A stretch of 39,350 bases of DNA from an uncultured Caldimonas sp. (GCF_946480305.1 NZ_CAMLJQ010000039.1:1-39350), one strand, 5' to 3'. Positions 1 to 9,560 are shown, counted from the stretch's first letter. Numbers and translations: made by a program. The notes: generated by a model not told the origin, from the letters alone.

Positions 1-9
1 CGGCCGTGC

Positions 10-825
10 TCATTCGCGCTCGATGACCGCGAATGCCGAGTGGTTGTGAATCGACTCGAAGTTTTCGACTTCGACGCGGTAGCGGCCGATGCGGGCTTCG
101 GCGTTCAGGCGCAGTGCCACGTCGCGCACCAGGTCCTCGACGAACTTGGGGTTCTCGTAGGCGCGCTCGGTGATCCACTTTTCGTCGGTGCGCTTGAGCA
201 GCGGCCAGATCTCGCTGGAGGCGCTCTCTTCGGCAAAACGCACCAGTTCGTGCCAGTCGAGGTCGCCCAGCAACTCAGCGCGGATCGTCACGTGCGAGCG
301 CTGGTTGTGCGCGCCGAACTCGGAGATTTCCTTCGAGCAGGGGCACAGCGACTTGACCGGCACCACCACCTCGGCCCACACCGTGGTCTGGCCGGCGCGG
401 GTTTCGGCGATCCACTTGCCTTGGTAGTCGAGCAGGCTCTGCACACCGGAGACGGGCGCGGTCTTCAGGATGAAGAACGAGAAGCGCGCCTCGATGCGGC
501 CTTCGTTCGCGTTCAACAGCTTCAGCATGCCGGCGAGGTCGTCGCGCAGGCCCGCAGCTTCAATCGGCTTGGTGTGCTGCTCGTTGAGCCACGCCACGAA
601 GCGCGACATGTGCGTGCCCTTCTGGTCGGCAGGCAGCGCAACGTCGAGATCCCAGGTCGCGACGCTGGGCTGGACCTGACCGCCGATGCGCAACTGCAGG
701 GGGTAGCGCACCTCCTTGACACCCACGCGCTGGATCGCGAGGCGGCGCTCGTCGCGCGTGCTCTGCACGTCGGGCATCGCCTCGGGCACGGGCATCAGGT
801 TCTTCAGGCTGGTCATGTCGTTCAT
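10..825 (-). CDS. folE2: GTP cyclohydrolase I type IB (FolE2)
   Basis: Converts GTP to 7,8-dihydroneopterin triphosphate, the first step of tetrahydrofolate synthesis, in the cytoplasm. The 271-residue product has the usual FolE2 length. It carries the family's [10 protein letters not shown] segment, which holds the active-site cysteine, followed by the conserved GAHNQRSHV stretch. FolE2 enzymes are the alternative to the zinc-dependent FolE and can use other metals, so they help under zinc limitation (family knowledge). The start ATG is preceded by GAGGACAACC, a good ribosome site. The gene lies 90 bases downstream of dxs on the same strand, so it is probably the last gene of the xseB-ispA-dxs transcription unit, although the gap leaves room for its own promoter. 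Confidence 0.95.
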   Translation of the reverse strand: MNDMTSLKNLMPVPEAMPDVQSTRDERRLAIQRVGVKEVRYPLQLRIGGQVQPSVATWDLDVALPADQKGTHMSRFVAWLNEQHTKPIEAAGLRDDLAGMLKLLNANEGRIEARFSFFILKTAPVSGVQSLLDYQGKWIAETRAGQTTVWAEVVVPVKSLCPCSKEISEFGAHNQRSHVTIRAELLGDLDWHELVRFAEESASSEIWPLLKRTDEKWITERAYENPKFVEDLVRDVALRLNAEARIGRYRVEVENFESIHNHSAFAVIERE

Positions 826-915
826 GGTTGTCCTCAGCGGTGGGCGGTGTCAATCGCCCGCGCGACAGTCTGAGGCCTTGGGGCAAACCCTAGGGCACAG
901 AGGGGGATGACGATC

Positions 916-2808
916 TCATTCGTTGGCGGCCGGCCGCACCAGCTCCAGCTTGGCGCCGAAGCGCTGCAGCACTGAGCGCTCGATGCCAGCGGCGTCCAGC
1001 CCTTGCAGCGCCAGCAACTTGGCCGGGTCGCCATGCTCGATGAACTCGTCCTTCAGGCCCAGCATCAGCACCGGCGTGGTGAGGCCGGCAGCGTGCAGCG
1101 CCTCGGCCACCGCGCTGCCGGCACCGCCGGCGATGCAGCCTTCTTCCACGGTGACGAGCGCATCGTGCGTGCGTGCCAGCTCTTCGACGAGCGCAGCATC
1201 CAGCGGCTTCACGAAGCGCATGTTGGCCACCGTGGCGTCGAGCTTCTCGGCGGCCTGCAGTGCGGGATAGAGCAAGGTGCCGAACGCGAGGAAGGCGATG
1301 CGCTGACCCTTGCGGCGCAATTCACCCTTGCCGAACGGCAGCGCCGCCATGTCCTTCTGGACTTCGACCCCCGCACCGCTGCCGCGCGGGTAGCGCACGG
1401 CCGTGGGGTGGTTCTGCTGGAACGCGGTGTACAGCAGTTGCCGGCATTCGTTCTCGTCGGCCGGCGTCATCACGCTCATGTTGGGTATGCAGCGCAGGAA
1501 GGCGACGTCGAACGCGCCCATGTGCGTGCCGCCGTCGGCGCCGACGATGCCGGCACGGTCGAGCGCGAAGACGACCGGCAGGTTCTGCAGCGCCACGTCG
1601 TGGATCAGCTGGTCGTAGGCGCGCTGCAGGAAGGTCGAATAGATCGCGACCACCGGCTTCAGGCCTTCGCACGCCATGCCGGCCGCAAAGGTGACCGCGT
1701 GCTGCTCGGCAATGCCGACATCGTGATAGCGCTGGGGGAAGCGCTTCTCGAACTCGACCATGCCCGAGCCCTCGCGCATGGCGGGTGTGATGCCGACCAG
1801 CCGCTCGTCCTGCTCGGCCATGTCGCACAGCCACTGACCGAACACCTGCGTGAACGTGGGCTTGCCGGCCGGCGCCTTCTTCAGGCCTTCGGCCGGGTTG
1901 AACTTGCCGGGCCCGTGGTAGGCGATCGGGTCGGCCTCGGCCAGCTTGTAGCCGTAGCCCTTCTTGGTGACGATGTGCAGGAACTGCGGCCCCTTGAGGT
2001 TGCGCAGGTTCTCGAGCGTGGGAATCAGCGAATCGAGGTCGTGTCCGTCGATGGGGCCGACGTAGTTGAAGCCGAACTCCTCGAAGATCGTGGCCGGCAC
2101 GATCATGCCCTTGGCGTGTTCCTCGATGCGGCGTGCCAGCTCGAACAGCGGCGGCGCGTTCTTCAGCACCTGCTTGGCGCCCTCGCGTGCGGCGGCGTAG
2201 AAGCGCCCGGACATGAGCCGCGCGAAGTATTTGTTCAGCGCGCCGACCGGCGGCGAGATCGACATGTCGTTGTCGTTCAGCACCACCAGCATGTCGGCCG
2301 AGCCCACCGCATGGGGGTAGCCCGCGTTGTTGAGCGCCTCGAACACCATGCCGGCGGTCATTGCGCCGTCACCGATGATCGCGACGGCCTTGCGGTCCTC
2401 GCCCTTCTGCTTCGCGGCCAGGGCCATGCCCAGGGCGGCGGAGATGGAGGTGGACGAGTGCCCGGTGCCGAAGGTGTCGTACTCGCTTTCGTCGCGCCGC
2501 GGGAAGCCGCTGATGCCGCCGATCTGGCGCAACGAGGGCATGCGCTCGCGCCGGCCGGTGAGCACCTTGTGCGGGTAGGTCTGGTGGCCCACGTCCCACA
2601 CGAGGCGGTCGTTCGGCGTGTCGAACACGTAATGCAGCGCGATGGTGAGTTCCACCGTGCCGAGGTTGGACGACAAGTGCCCGCCGGTCTGCGACACGCT
2701 GTGCAGAACGAAGTCGCGCAGTTCGTCCGCCAGGCGCTTCAGCTCGGCGCGCGGCAGGCGGCGCAGGTCGGCCGGGGACTGGATGGTTTCGAGGAGGGAA
2801 TACTTCAT
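916..2808 (-). CDS. dxs: 1-deoxy-D-xylulose-5-phosphate synthase
   Basis: Thiamine-diphosphate enzyme that condenses pyruvate with glyceraldehyde 3-phosphate, the entry step of the non-mevalonate isoprenoid pathway; it also feeds thiamine and pyridoxal synthesis. The 630-residue protein shows the N-terminal [10 protein letters not shown] motif, the thiamine-diphosphate motif beginning GDGAMTAG, and the central [10 protein letters not shown] motif with the catalytic glutamate. The C-terminal transketolase domain is complete. I chose the ATG giving [10 protein letters not shown] because homology begins there and it overlaps the ispA stop by one base (TGATG), a sign of translational coupling. 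The open frame extends further upstream but runs inside ispA. Confidence 0.97.
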   Translation of the reverse strand: MKYSLLETIQSPADLRRLPRAELKRLADELRDFVLHSVSQTGGHLSSNLGTVELTIALHYVFDTPNDRLVWDVGHQTYPHKVLTGRRERMPSLRQIGGISGFPRRDESEYDTFGTGHSSTSISAALGMALAAKQKGEDRKAVAIIGDGAMTAGMVFEALNNAGYPHAVGSADMLVVLNDNDMSISPPVGALNKYFARLMSGRFYAAAREGAKQVLKNAPPLFELARRIEEHAKGMIVPATIFEEFGFNYVGPIDGHDLDSLIPTLENLRNLKGPQFLHIVTKKGYGYKLAEADPIAYHGPGKFNPAEGLKKAPAGKPTFTQVFGQWLCDMAEQDERLVGITPAMREGSGMVEFEKRFPQRYHDVGIAEQHAVTFAAGMACEGLKPVVAIYSTFLQRAYDQLIHDVALQNLPVVFALDRAGIVGADGGTHMGAFDVAFLRCIPNMSVMTPADENECRQLLYTAFQQNHPTAVRYPRGSGAGVEVQKDMAALPFGKGELRRKGQRIAFLAFGTLLYPALQAAEKLDATVANMRFVKPLDAALVEELARTHDALVTVEEGCIAGGAGSAVAEALHAAGLTTPVLMLGLKDEFIEHGDPAKLLALQGLDAAGIERSVLQRFGAKLELVRPAANE

Positions 2809-3740
2809 CAGCTTTGCCGATCCACGACTTTGTCTGCGAGCACGGCCAGGAGGCCGGCGTCTTCGAGCCCTGCCTTGGCCAGCGCGTCGTGGGCCTGCTC
2901 GCGCAACTGAGCCGCATAGCGGCGGGCGGCTTCGAGACCGAGCACCGACACGTACGTGGGCTTGCCGTTGTCGGCGTCCTTGCCGGCGGTCTTGCCCAGC
3001 GTTTCGGAGGCCTGGGTCACATCGAGGATGTCGTCGACCACCTGGAAGGCCAGGCCCACGGCCCAGCCGTAGTCGGACAGTGCCTCCCATGCGGGCGCAT
3101 CGAGCGTGCCGCAGGCCGCGCCCATCTGCACGCTGGCGCGCAGCAGCGCGCCGGTCTTGCGGCGGTGCATGTCGCGCAGCCCGGCTTCGTCGAGCGAGCG
3201 GCCGACGCTCGCCAGGTCGATCGCCTGCCCGCCCGCCATGCCCTCATGCCCGGACGCCCGTGCGAGGAGACGGCACAACGTGGCCTGCAGCGCCGGCGGC
3301 ACCACCGCCGGATCGGGCGTCAGCACCTCAAAAGCCAGCGCCTGCATCGCATCACCCGTCAGCATGGCCGTGGCCTCGCCGAACTTCACGTGGACCGTGG
3401 GCTTGCCTCGGCGCAGCACGTCGTTGTCCATGCACGGCATGTCGTCGTGCACCAGCGAATAGGCATGGATCAGTTCCACCGCACAGGCGGCGCGCAGCGC
3501 AGCCTCGGCATGCCCGCCCAATGACTCGGCCGCTGCCAGCACGAGCAGCGGACGCAGCCGCTTGCCACCATCGAGCACGCCATAGCGCATGGCTTCGCCC
3601 AGGCCGGCAGGTGCACCGGCAGGGACCCACTGCGACAGCGCCGCCTCGACGCGCACGAGTTGTGCCTGCGCCCAGCCGTCGAAGCCGGCGGGGGTGACAG
3701 CCGGGGCAGCAGCCTCGAGGCCGCTCAGGGAAAGACTCAT
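2808..3740 (-). CDS. ispA: Farnesyl diphosphate synthase (polyprenyl synthetase)
   Basis: Short-chain trans-prenyltransferase that builds farnesyl diphosphate from IPP and DMAPP, supplying ubiquinone side chains, undecaprenyl phosphate and hopanoids. The 310-residue protein has both aspartate-rich metal-binding motifs: the first as DDMPCMD after HAYSLVH, the second as DDILD after FQVV. The start giving [10 protein letters not shown] overlaps the end of xseB by four bases (ATGA). The order xseB-ispA-dxs is widely conserved in beta- and gammaproteobacteria and supports IspA over another polyprenyl synthase. Confidence 0.95.
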   Translation of the reverse strand: MSLSLSGLEAAAPAVTPAGFDGWAQAQLVRVEAALSQWVPAGAPAGLGEAMRYGVLDGGKRLRPLLVLAAAESLGGHAEAALRAACAVELIHAYSLVHDDMPCMDNDVLRRGKPTVHVKFGEATAMLTGDAMQALAFEVLTPDPAVVPPALQATLCRLLARASGHEGMAGGQAIDLASVGRSLDEAGLRDMHRRKTGALLRASVQMGAACGTLDAPAWEALSDYGWAVGLAFQVVDDILDVTQASETLGKTAGKDADNGKPTYVSVLGLEAARRYAAQLREQAHDALAKAGLEDAGLLAVLADKVVDRQS

Positions 3741-3976
3741 GCTTGCATCCAGGGCTTGAGTTGCCCGTCTTCCAGCACCTTCACCTGTTGCTCCACCGCT
3801 TCGAGGCGGCCGCGGCAATAGGTGAGCAGCTGTGCCCCCCGCTGGTAGCTCTGCAGCAGGCGATCGAGCGGCAACTGGCCCGATTCGAGTTCGGACACCA
3901 GCCGCTCCAGCTCGGCCAGCGCCTCTTCGTAGCTCGCCGGCTCGGCGCCTTCGGTAGGGGTCGGGGTCTTGGGCAT
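3737..3976 (-). CDS. xseB: Exodeoxyribonuclease VII small subunit
   Basis: Small subunit of exonuclease VII, which degrades single-stranded DNA together with several copies bound to XseA. The 79-residue protein has the family pattern: a short acidic N-terminal tail, then [21 protein letters not shown] and a second helix, [21 protein letters not shown]. It is the first gene of the minus-strand unit and overlaps ispA by four bases. xseA is not in the window. The 286 bases upstream separate it from the divergent Rieske gene and must hold promoters for both directions. A TAAAAT at 4102-4107 resembles a -10 element, but I found no matching -35. Confidence 0.93.
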   Translation of the reverse strand: MPKTPTPTEGAEPASYEEALAELERLVSELESGQLPLDRLLQSYQRGAQLLTYCRGRLEAVEQQVKVLEDGQLKPWMQA

Positions 3977-4262
3977 GACGTGCAGGTGAAACCGCCCATT
4001 GTAGTCAGCGGCACATGCACCATGCCGGTGCCGTTCTGGGGAGGCCGGTCCAATTCCGACCCGGGCTTGACGCCATGCAACCCGGTCTTTCCCACCCCGT
4101 CTAAAATGTCAGGTTCCCCTTGCAAAAATCGCCGCGGCCTCGCATTCGACTGGAGGTTTGGCTTGAGCCGCGCCCGAATTGCCACAGGTCGTCTAGCGAG
4201 AGGGGGAGATGGGCCCACCGTGGGTGGTGGTTGGACATTGGTTTTTGGAGATCCTGGGGATC

Positions 4263-5366
4263 ATGTCAGACCTAAGCATTGCCCTTGAGCAAAGCCACAC
4301 GCAACTGCCGGTATCGGCATATTTCGACGGCGAGCTGTTCCGCCGCGAGATGGAGCTCATCTTCCATGGCGGTCCCCGGTATCTCGGGCACGAACTCGCC
4401 GTGCCCGAGGTCGGGGACTACTACGCCCTGCCCCAGGAAGGCGAAGGCCGGGCGTTGGTGCGTACACCCAACGGCGTGGAGCTGATCTCCAACGTCTGCC
4501 GCCACCGGCAGGCGGTGATGCTGCGTGGGCGCGGCAACACCAAGAGCAACATCGTGTGCCCGTTGCACCGCTGGACGTACGGCCTCGACGGGCAGTTGCT
4601 CGGCGCGCCGCACTTTCCGCAGGACCCTTGCCTGAACCTCAACAACTACAAGGTCCGCACGTGGAACGGGCTGGTGTTCGAGGACAACGGCCGCGACATC
4701 CACACCGACCTCGCCAGGCTGGGCCCGGCCGCGGAGCTCGACTTCTCGGGCTATGTGCTCGACAAGGTGGAACTGCACGAGTGCGACTACAACTGGAAGA
4801 CCTTCATCGAGGTCTACCTGGAGGACTACCACGTCGGCCCCTTCCACCCCGGCCTGGGCAACTTCGTGACCTGCGACGACCTGCGCTGGGAGTTCGGACG
4901 CGAATACTCGGTGCAGACGGTCGGCGTGGCGAACGCACTGGGCAAGCCCGGCTCCGACACCTACCGGAAGTGGCATGACGCCGTGCTGCGCTTCAACGAC
5001 GGCGTGCCGCCGAAGCAAGGCGCGATCTGGCTCACGTACTACCCCAATGTGATGGTCGAGTGGTACCCGCACGTGCTGGTGGTGTCGACGCTGTACCCGA
5101 AGGGCCCGCAGAAGACGCTCAACGTGGTGGAGTTCTTCTACCCCGAGGAAATCGCCGCGTTCGAACGCGAATTCGTCGAAGCCGAGCAGGCCGCCTACAT
5201 GGAGACCTGCGTCGAGGACGACGAGATCGCCCTGCGCATGGACTGGGGCCGCAAGGCCCTGTTCGAGCGCGGCGACAACGAGGTCGGCCCCTACCAGAGC
5301 CCGATGGAAGACGGCATGCAGCACTTCCACGAGTGGTACCGGCAGATGATGCAGTTCAAGGGCTGA
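4263..5366 (+). CDS. Rieske-type ring-hydroxylating oxygenase, alpha subunit
   Basis: Oxygenase component with a Rieske cluster and a mononuclear iron site. In the 367-residue protein the Rieske ligands are C79, H81 (CRH) and C99, H102 (CPLH). The iron ligands are probably H190 and H195 in EDYHVGPFHP, with an acidic third ligand further on. Length and layout match COG4638 alpha subunits (N-terminal Rieske domain, C-terminal START-like domain). I chose the ATG at 4263, giving MSDLSIALEQ, because the 18 extra upstream codons look like non-coding sequence. No beta subunit, ferredoxin or reductase gene is adjacent, so electrons must come from partners encoded elsewhere. The substrate cannot be told from sequence. 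Aromatic acids and quaternary amines are both handled by relatives. Confidence 0.88.
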   Translation: MSDLSIALEQSHTQLPVSAYFDGELFRREMELIFHGGPRYLGHELAVPEVGDYYALPQEGEGRALVRTPNGVELISNVCRHRQAVMLRGRGNTKSNIVCPLHRWTYGLDGQLLGAPHFPQDPCLNLNNYKVRTWNGLVFEDNGRDIHTDLARLGPAAELDFSGYVLDKVELHECDYNWKTFIEVYLEDYHVGPFHPGLGNFVTCDDLRWEFGREYSVQTVGVANALGKPGSDTYRKWHDAVLRFNDGVPPKQGAIWLTYYPNVMVEWYPHVLVVSTLYPKGPQKTLNVVEFFYPEEIAAFEREFVEAEQAAYMETCVEDDEIALRMDWGRKALFERGDNEVGPYQSPMEDGMQHFHEWYRQMMQFKG

Positions 5367-5380
5367 GTACCCTGCCCCCC

Positions 5381-5405
5381 CGACGCCCGGCCCCGCCGGG
5401 CGTCG
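5381..5405 (+). terminator. Hairpin terminator after the Rieske gene
   Basis: Fifteen bases after the oxygenase stop lies a perfect 11-base-pair GC-rich stem (5381-5391 with 5395-5405) closed by a CCC loop and followed by only a weak T run (TTCC). Its position and strength suggest transcription ends here and separates the oxygenase from the cyclase unit. The poor T tract leaves room for Rho help. Confidence 0.65.
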
Positions 5406-5491
5406 TTCCATCTGGCCGCGCAAAGTGCGTGGGAGCGGCCCATATCCTGCACAATCGCCTGCGTGTCGCCCCGGCCCACCCTCCTCATCTC

Positions 5492-7225
5492 GTGAACACC
5501 GCGCCCGCTGATCTGCAGCGCCGGTCCCTCAGTCGCACGCTGCCCGCAGCCGTGCTGCTGCTCACGATCGTCCCGCTGGTGATCGCCGGGCTGCTGTCGC
5601 TCACCGGCAGCTCGCAGCGCCTGAAACTGGAGCAGGAACGCCGCACCCGCCAGACCGCCGAGTTGCTGGCCGGCCGGGTGCGCCAGTCCATGCTCAGCGG
5701 CGAACAACTGGCGGCCATGGTGGCCGCGACGCCGGCGACGGTCGAGTTGATGAATGGCACGCTGCCGATGGACAACGGCCTGATGGCCGAACTGCGCAGC
5801 GTGGTGCGCAGCCACCCGGAGGTCGATCGGGTGCAACTGCTCGGCCCCGACGGCTCGGTACTGATGGCGCATCCCGCCGGCGGCACGCAGCGCGCCGCAC
5901 CCGCGGCCCCGGACACCGGTGCGCCGAGATGGATCGCCCGCCGGGCCCCGGACGGCGGCGTAGACGTGTTCCATCCGGTCTCCGATGCCGGCAATGGCCT
6001 GCCCGGGGTCATCGGCTGGGTCGTCGTCGGCCTGCCGCGCGAGGCGATCGCCGGCACCCTCGAACTCCCGGCCGACGCGTCGGAAGACGTGCGTGTGCTG
6101 CTGCACGACGACCGCGGCGCGCTGATCGCATCGGCCACCCACCGACCCGGCGGAACGGTCACGCCGAACACCGAGAACGGACTGACCGCGGGCGCAGACG
6201 CATTGATGGCGGAAGCGCCGGCCCGTGCCGGCTGGAGCGTGCTCGTGATCGAGTCGCTCGACGCATACCGGGCCCTGGTGCGCGAAGAGCTGCTCCACTT
6301 CAGCCTCGTCGTGCTGGCGGTCTCGTGCCTCGCCGCAGGCGTGGCGTGGCGATTTGCCCGCGGACTGGCTCACGACGTGCGCAGCGTCGCACGCTCGGCA
6401 CGGGCGATCCTGCGCGGGCACTACCTGAACGCGCACGTCGAGCTGGACCGCGACGACGAACTCGGCCTGCTCGCGCAATCGTTCAACCACATGAGCTGGG
6501 AGCTGGAAAAGCGCGAACGCGAGCGCGACGTGTTCGGCCGGCTCGTCTCGCCCGAAGTGCGCGACCAGTTGCTGCAGGGCGAACTCATGCTCGGTGGTCA
6601 CGAGGTGGAAGTGACCGTGCTGTTGAGCGACATCCGGGGTTTCACGCAGTTGTGCGAGGACATGAAGCCGCGCGACATCGTGCTGACGCTCAATGAATAC
6701 TTCACCCGCATGACCGAGGCGGTGCAACGCTACGGCGGGTACGTCAACAACTTCATGGGAGACGCGATGGTGGTGGTGTTCGGCGCCCCGACGCCCGACG
6801 AGCACCGCGTCGAGCGCGCGCTGTACGCGGCGGTCGAGATGCAACGCTCGCTGGAAGAGTTCAACCGCGAGCGTGCGGTGTACGGTGCGCCGCCGCTGGT
6901 CATCGGCATCGGCCTGGCCAGCGGCACCGCGTTGGCGGGCCAGATCGGCTCGCCCGAGCGATGCATCTACACCGTGATCGGCGACACGGTGAACATCGCG
7001 GCCCGGCTCGAGAGCCTCAGCAAGGAGCATCCTGAAGTGAACGTCCTGGTGAACCAGCAGACGCGCGAACTGCTGCCCGACGAACTGGGTTCGCTGCTGA
7101 TGCCGCTCGGCGCACGCCAGGTGAAGGGCCGCGACCGCTCGGTGGAGGTCTACGCGCTGCCTCGAGACGCCGAGTTGCCGGCACCGCCTTCGCACCTGCT
7201 GCGCGCCGAGGAGGATGTGCTGTGA
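5492..7225 (+). CDS. Membrane-bound class III adenylate/guanylate cyclase with HAMP
   Basis: Sensor cyclase making a cyclic nucleotide from ATP or GTP. Starting at GTG 5492 the 577-residue protein has a membrane helix at about 18-40, a periplasmic sensor region of about 220 residues, a second helix at about 268-288, a HAMP linker at about 290-345 and a class III catalytic domain from about 370. Metal ligands are D380 (VLLSDIRGFT) and D424 (NNFMGDAMV). YTVIGDTVNIAARLE holds the Asn and Arg of the transition-state site, and its Thr position resembles class IIIb adenylate cyclases. The usual substrate lysine two residues before the FMGD motif appears to be N420. The start is uncertain: no clear ribosome site, but upstream codons overlap the terminator. 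The stop overlaps the next gene's ATG (TGATG). Confidence 0.85.
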   Translation: MNTAPADLQRRSLSRTLPAAVLLLTIVPLVIAGLLSLTGSSQRLKLEQERRTRQTAELLAGRVRQSMLSGEQLAAMVAATPATVELMNGTLPMDNGLMAELRSVVRSHPEVDRVQLLGPDGSVLMAHPAGGTQRAAPAAPDTGAPRWIARRAPDGGVDVFHPVSDAGNGLPGVIGWVVVGLPREAIAGTLELPADASEDVRVLLHDDRGALIASATHRPGGTVTPNTENGLTAGADALMAEAPARAGWSVLVIESLDAYRALVREELLHFSLVVLAVSCLAAGVAWRFARGLAHDVRSVARSARAILRGHYLNAHVELDRDDELGLLAQSFNHMSWELEKRERERDVFGRLVSPEVRDQLLQGELMLGGHEVEVTVLLSDIRGFTQLCEDMKPRDIVLTLNEYFTRMTEAVQRYGGYVNNFMGDAMVVVFGAPTPDEHRVERALYAAVEMQRSLEEFNRERAVYGAPPLVIGIGLASGTALAGQIGSPERCIYTVIGDTVNIAARLESLSKEHPEVNVLVNQQTRELLPDELGSLLMPLGARQVKGRDRSVEVYALPRDAELPAPPSHLLRAEEDVL

Positions 7226-8115
7226 TGCAGGCCCCCATGCTGATGGTGCTCGCGTCCTTCCTGTTCGCGACGATGGGCTTGTGCGTGAAGTACGCATCGG
7301 CCTACTACTCGCCGGGCGAGATCGTGTTCTACCGCGGGCTGGTCGGCGCGACGATGCTGTCCATCCTCGCGTGGCGGCGCGGCGGCACGCTGCGCACCAG
7401 CGTGCCGGCCATGCACTTCTGGCGCAGCCTCTCGGGCGTGGCGGCGCTGTGCATGTGGTTCTACGCGATCAGCAACCTGCCGCTCGCCACCGCGATGACG
7501 CTCAACTACATGTCGTCGGTCTGGATGGCGCTGTTCCTGCTCGGCGGTGCCATCCTGCTCGGTGGGGCGCGCATCGACGCCCGCCTGATCGCCACCGTGC
7601 TGGCCGGGTTTGCCGGCGTGGCGCTGATCCTGCGCCCGACGATCGACCAGCAGCAGCTGTGGCACGGCCTCGTCGGCCTGCTCTCGGGCATGCTCAGCGC
7701 CACGGCCTACCTGCAGGTGACGGCGCTCGGGCGTGCGGGCGAGCCGGAGTACCGCGTGGTCTTCTACTTCTCGCTCGGCGGAGTGACGGCCGGTGCGCTG
7801 ACCATGCTCTACACCGGCATGAGCGAACACAGCGCCAAAGGCGTGGCCCTGCTGCTGGCGGTGGGGCTGCTGGCCACCGTGGCCCAGTTGATGATGACGC
7901 GTGCCTACGCCACCGGCAAGACGCTCGTCAACGCCAGCCTGCAGTACCTGGGCATCGTCTTCTCCTTCATCTACGGCGCGCTGCTGTTCGACGACCCCAT
8001 CACGTGGATGGCGGTCGCGGGCATGCTGCTGATCGTCGCGGCCGGCATGGCGGCGACCTTTCTCCGTACCAAGGCCGCGCCGGCCACGTCCACCACATCG
8101 ACCACCGAGACATGA
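7225..8115 (+). CDS. EamA/DMT-family membrane transporter
   Basis: Ten-helix drug/metabolite-transporter family permease of 296 residues. It has two EamA repeats: the first opens with LMVLASFLFATMGLCVKY, the second begins near LVGLLSGMLSATAYLQV. Members export metabolites such as amino acids, or move nucleotide sugars or S-adenosylmethionine; the substrate cannot be assigned here. The chosen ATG overlaps the cyclase stop by one base and has GAGGA about ten bases upstream; a GTG one codon earlier is possible. It ends with a four-base overlap (ATGA) with the sulfurtransferase, so cyclase, transporter and sulfurtransferase are probably one message. Confidence 0.88.
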   Translation: MQAPMLMVLASFLFATMGLCVKYASAYYSPGEIVFYRGLVGATMLSILAWRRGGTLRTSVPAMHFWRSLSGVAALCMWFYAISNLPLATAMTLNYMSSVWMALFLLGGAILLGGARIDARLIATVLAGFAGVALILRPTIDQQQLWHGLVGLLSGMLSATAYLQVTALGRAGEPEYRVVFYFSLGGVTAGALTMLYTGMSEHSAKGVALLLAVGLLATVAQLMMTRAYATGKTLVNASLQYLGIVFSFIYGALLFDDPITWMAVAGMLLIVAAGMAATFLRTKAAPATSTTSTTET

Positions 8116-8966
8116 ACACTGCACCTCTGATCTCTGCCCAACAACTGCAAGCCCAACTGCGCGGCCCGCAGCCGCCCGTCCTGTGGGACGTGAGCTTCGA
8201 TCTCGCCGACGTGAATGCCGGCGAAAGCGCCTACCGCTCCGGTCACCTGCCCGGGGCTCGCTACGTCCACCTCGACCGGGATCTTTCTTCCGAAAAGAAC
8301 GGCCGCAACGGCCGCCACCCGCTGCCCGCCCGCGAGACGTTTGCCGCAACGGCGGCCCGCCTGGGCGCCTCACCCGGCAAGCATGTGGTGGTCTACGACC
8401 GGCAGGGCGGCATGTTCTGCGTGCGGGCGTGGTGGATGCTGAAGTGGCTGGGGCATGAAGCGGTCTCGGTGCTCGATGGCGGGCTGGCCGCATGGCAGTC
8501 GGCCGGCGGCGAGCTGAGCCTCGACGAGCCCTCTGCCGTCATCGACGCCCCGCCCTACCCGCTTGCGGCACCGCTCGTGTCGAGCATCGATGCAGCCGCC
8601 TTGCAGGCCCGCCTCGGCCAGCCGGCGCTACGGGTGCTGGATGCACGCGCACCCGAGCGCTACCGTGGCGACGTCGAGCCGCTCGACCCGGTGGCGGGGC
8701 ACATCCCCGGCGCCGTGAACCGCTTCTTCAAGGACAACCTCGCACCCGACGGTCGCTTCAAGCCGGCCGCGGACCTGCGGCGAGAGTTCGAGACGCTGCT
8801 CGCCGGCGCATCGCCCACTGCCGTGGTGCACCAGTGCGGCTCGGGCGTCACGGCATGCCACAACCTGCTGGCCATGGAAGTGGCGGGCCTCGGCGGCGCT
8901 TCGTTGTACCCGGGTTCATGGAGCGAGTGGTGCGCCGATCCGTCGCGCCCGGTGGCGCGGGGTTGA
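8112..8966 (+). CDS. sseA: Thiosulfate/3-mercaptopyruvate sulfurtransferase (two rhodanese domains)
   Basis: Transfers a sulfane sulfur from 3-mercaptopyruvate or thiosulfate to a thiophilic acceptor. The 284-residue protein has an inactive N-terminal rhodanese domain (about 8-135) and a catalytic C-terminal one (about 155-280). The active loop CGSGVTA is the form seen in SseA-type mercaptopyruvate sulfurtransferases, so that activity is favoured. Other conserved points are GHLPGARYVHLD and GHIPGAVNRFF. It overlaps the transporter by four bases; whether that permease handles a sulfur compound is only a guess. Confidence 0.9.
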   Translation: MNTAPLISAQQLQAQLRGPQPPVLWDVSFDLADVNAGESAYRSGHLPGARYVHLDRDLSSEKNGRNGRHPLPARETFAATAARLGASPGKHVVVYDRQGGMFCVRAWWMLKWLGHEAVSVLDGGLAAWQSAGGELSLDEPSAVIDAPPYPLAAPLVSSIDAAALQARLGQPALRVLDARAPERYRGDVEPLDPVAGHIPGAVNRFFKDNLAPDGRFKPAADLRREFETLLAGASPTAVVHQCGSGVTACHNLLAMEVAGLGGASLYPGSWSEWCADPSRPVARG

Positions 8967-9042
8967 CGGATCCTCGCCCGCGGGGCCGGAAAACCGGCGA
9001 ATCCACCATCTGCACGGAGGGCAATGGGCTTGCATGGTGCGC

Positions 9043-9056
9043 TTGACCTGCGTCAA
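9043..9056. promoter_or_regulatory. FNR/ANR-type palindrome upstream of uspA-like gene
   Basis: TTGAC-CTGC-GTCAA is a perfect dyad with the five-four-five spacing of FNR/ANR/Dnr sites (consensus TTGAT-N4-ATCAA). Its centre lies about 68 bases before the UspA start. If it sat at -41.5, the transcript would start near 9091 and leave a 27-base leader holding the ribosome site, but the -10 at the expected place (GATGCA) is weak. FNR-family control of universal stress proteins is common, so the placement makes sense. The site is seen in the sequence; the regulation is inferred. Confidence 0.5.
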
Positions 9057-9117
9057 CATGAGCGGGCCTGATCCGGGCACGATGCAGTCCACCCTGACTC
9101 ACCGCACGGAGGTCTCC

Positions 9118-9552
9118 ATGTACAAGCGCATCCTCGTCCCCACCGATGGCTCCGATATCACGCAACGTGCCATCTCCACGGCCATCTCGCTGGCCAAACT
9201 GACCGGCGGGCAGATCTTCACCATCAGCGTGAAGGATCCGTATCCGTACAGCGCGATCTCCGAAATGCAGCCCACGTTGCCGCAGGAGTTCCTCGACGCG
9301 CAGGAGCGGGTTGCCACCAAGAACGTGACCCAGGTGCGCGAGGCCTGCAGTACCGCCGGTGTGGCCTGCACCGCGCACACCGTGGAATCGGTGAGCGTGT
9401 GGGAAGCGGTGGTCGACTACGCCAAGCAGCAGGACTGCGACCTGATCGTCATGGCGTCGCATGGCCGCCGTGGCGTGCAGGCCCTGCTGCTGGGCAGCGA
9501 GACCAACCGCGTGCTCACCCACAGCGCCATTCCCGTGCTGGTTGTGAAGTAG
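9118..9552 (+). CDS. Universal stress protein, UspA family
   Basis: Small cytoplasmic nucleotide-binding stress protein of 144 residues. The N-terminal MYKRILVPTDGSD strand and the C-terminal ATP-binding pattern, GRRGVQALLLGSETNRV (G-x2-G-x9-G-S), are both present, so it probably belongs to the ATP-binding group rather than the UspA type proper. The ATG at 9118 has an ideal GGAGG nine bases upstream. An in-frame start further back (9034) would include the FNR-like palindrome and is unlikely. Family members are induced by starvation, oxygen limitation and respiration block, which agrees with the upstream site. Confidence 0.92.
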   Translation: MYKRILVPTDGSDITQRAISTAISLAKLTGGQIFTISVKDPYPYSAISEMQPTLPQEFLDAQERVATKNVTQVREACSTAGVACTAHTVESVSVWEAVVDYAKQQDCDLIVMASHGRRGVQALLLGSETNRVLTHSAIPVLVVK

Positions 9553-9560
9553 GCCCACCC

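Noticed and set aside
1003..2910. Long plus-strand open frame opposite dxs (635 codons)
   Set aside because: Antisense shadow of a high-GC gene; the product is His/Arg/Val/Leu-rich without motifs, while the minus strand encodes an intact Dxs.
4067..4107. TTGACG and TAAAAT as a promoter for the Rieske gene
   Set aside because: Spacing is 29 bases, far from the 16-18 needed.
5291..7297. 668-codon minus-strand frame opposite the cyclase
   Set aside because: Antisense shadow; no domain, and the plus strand carries a complete class III cyclase.
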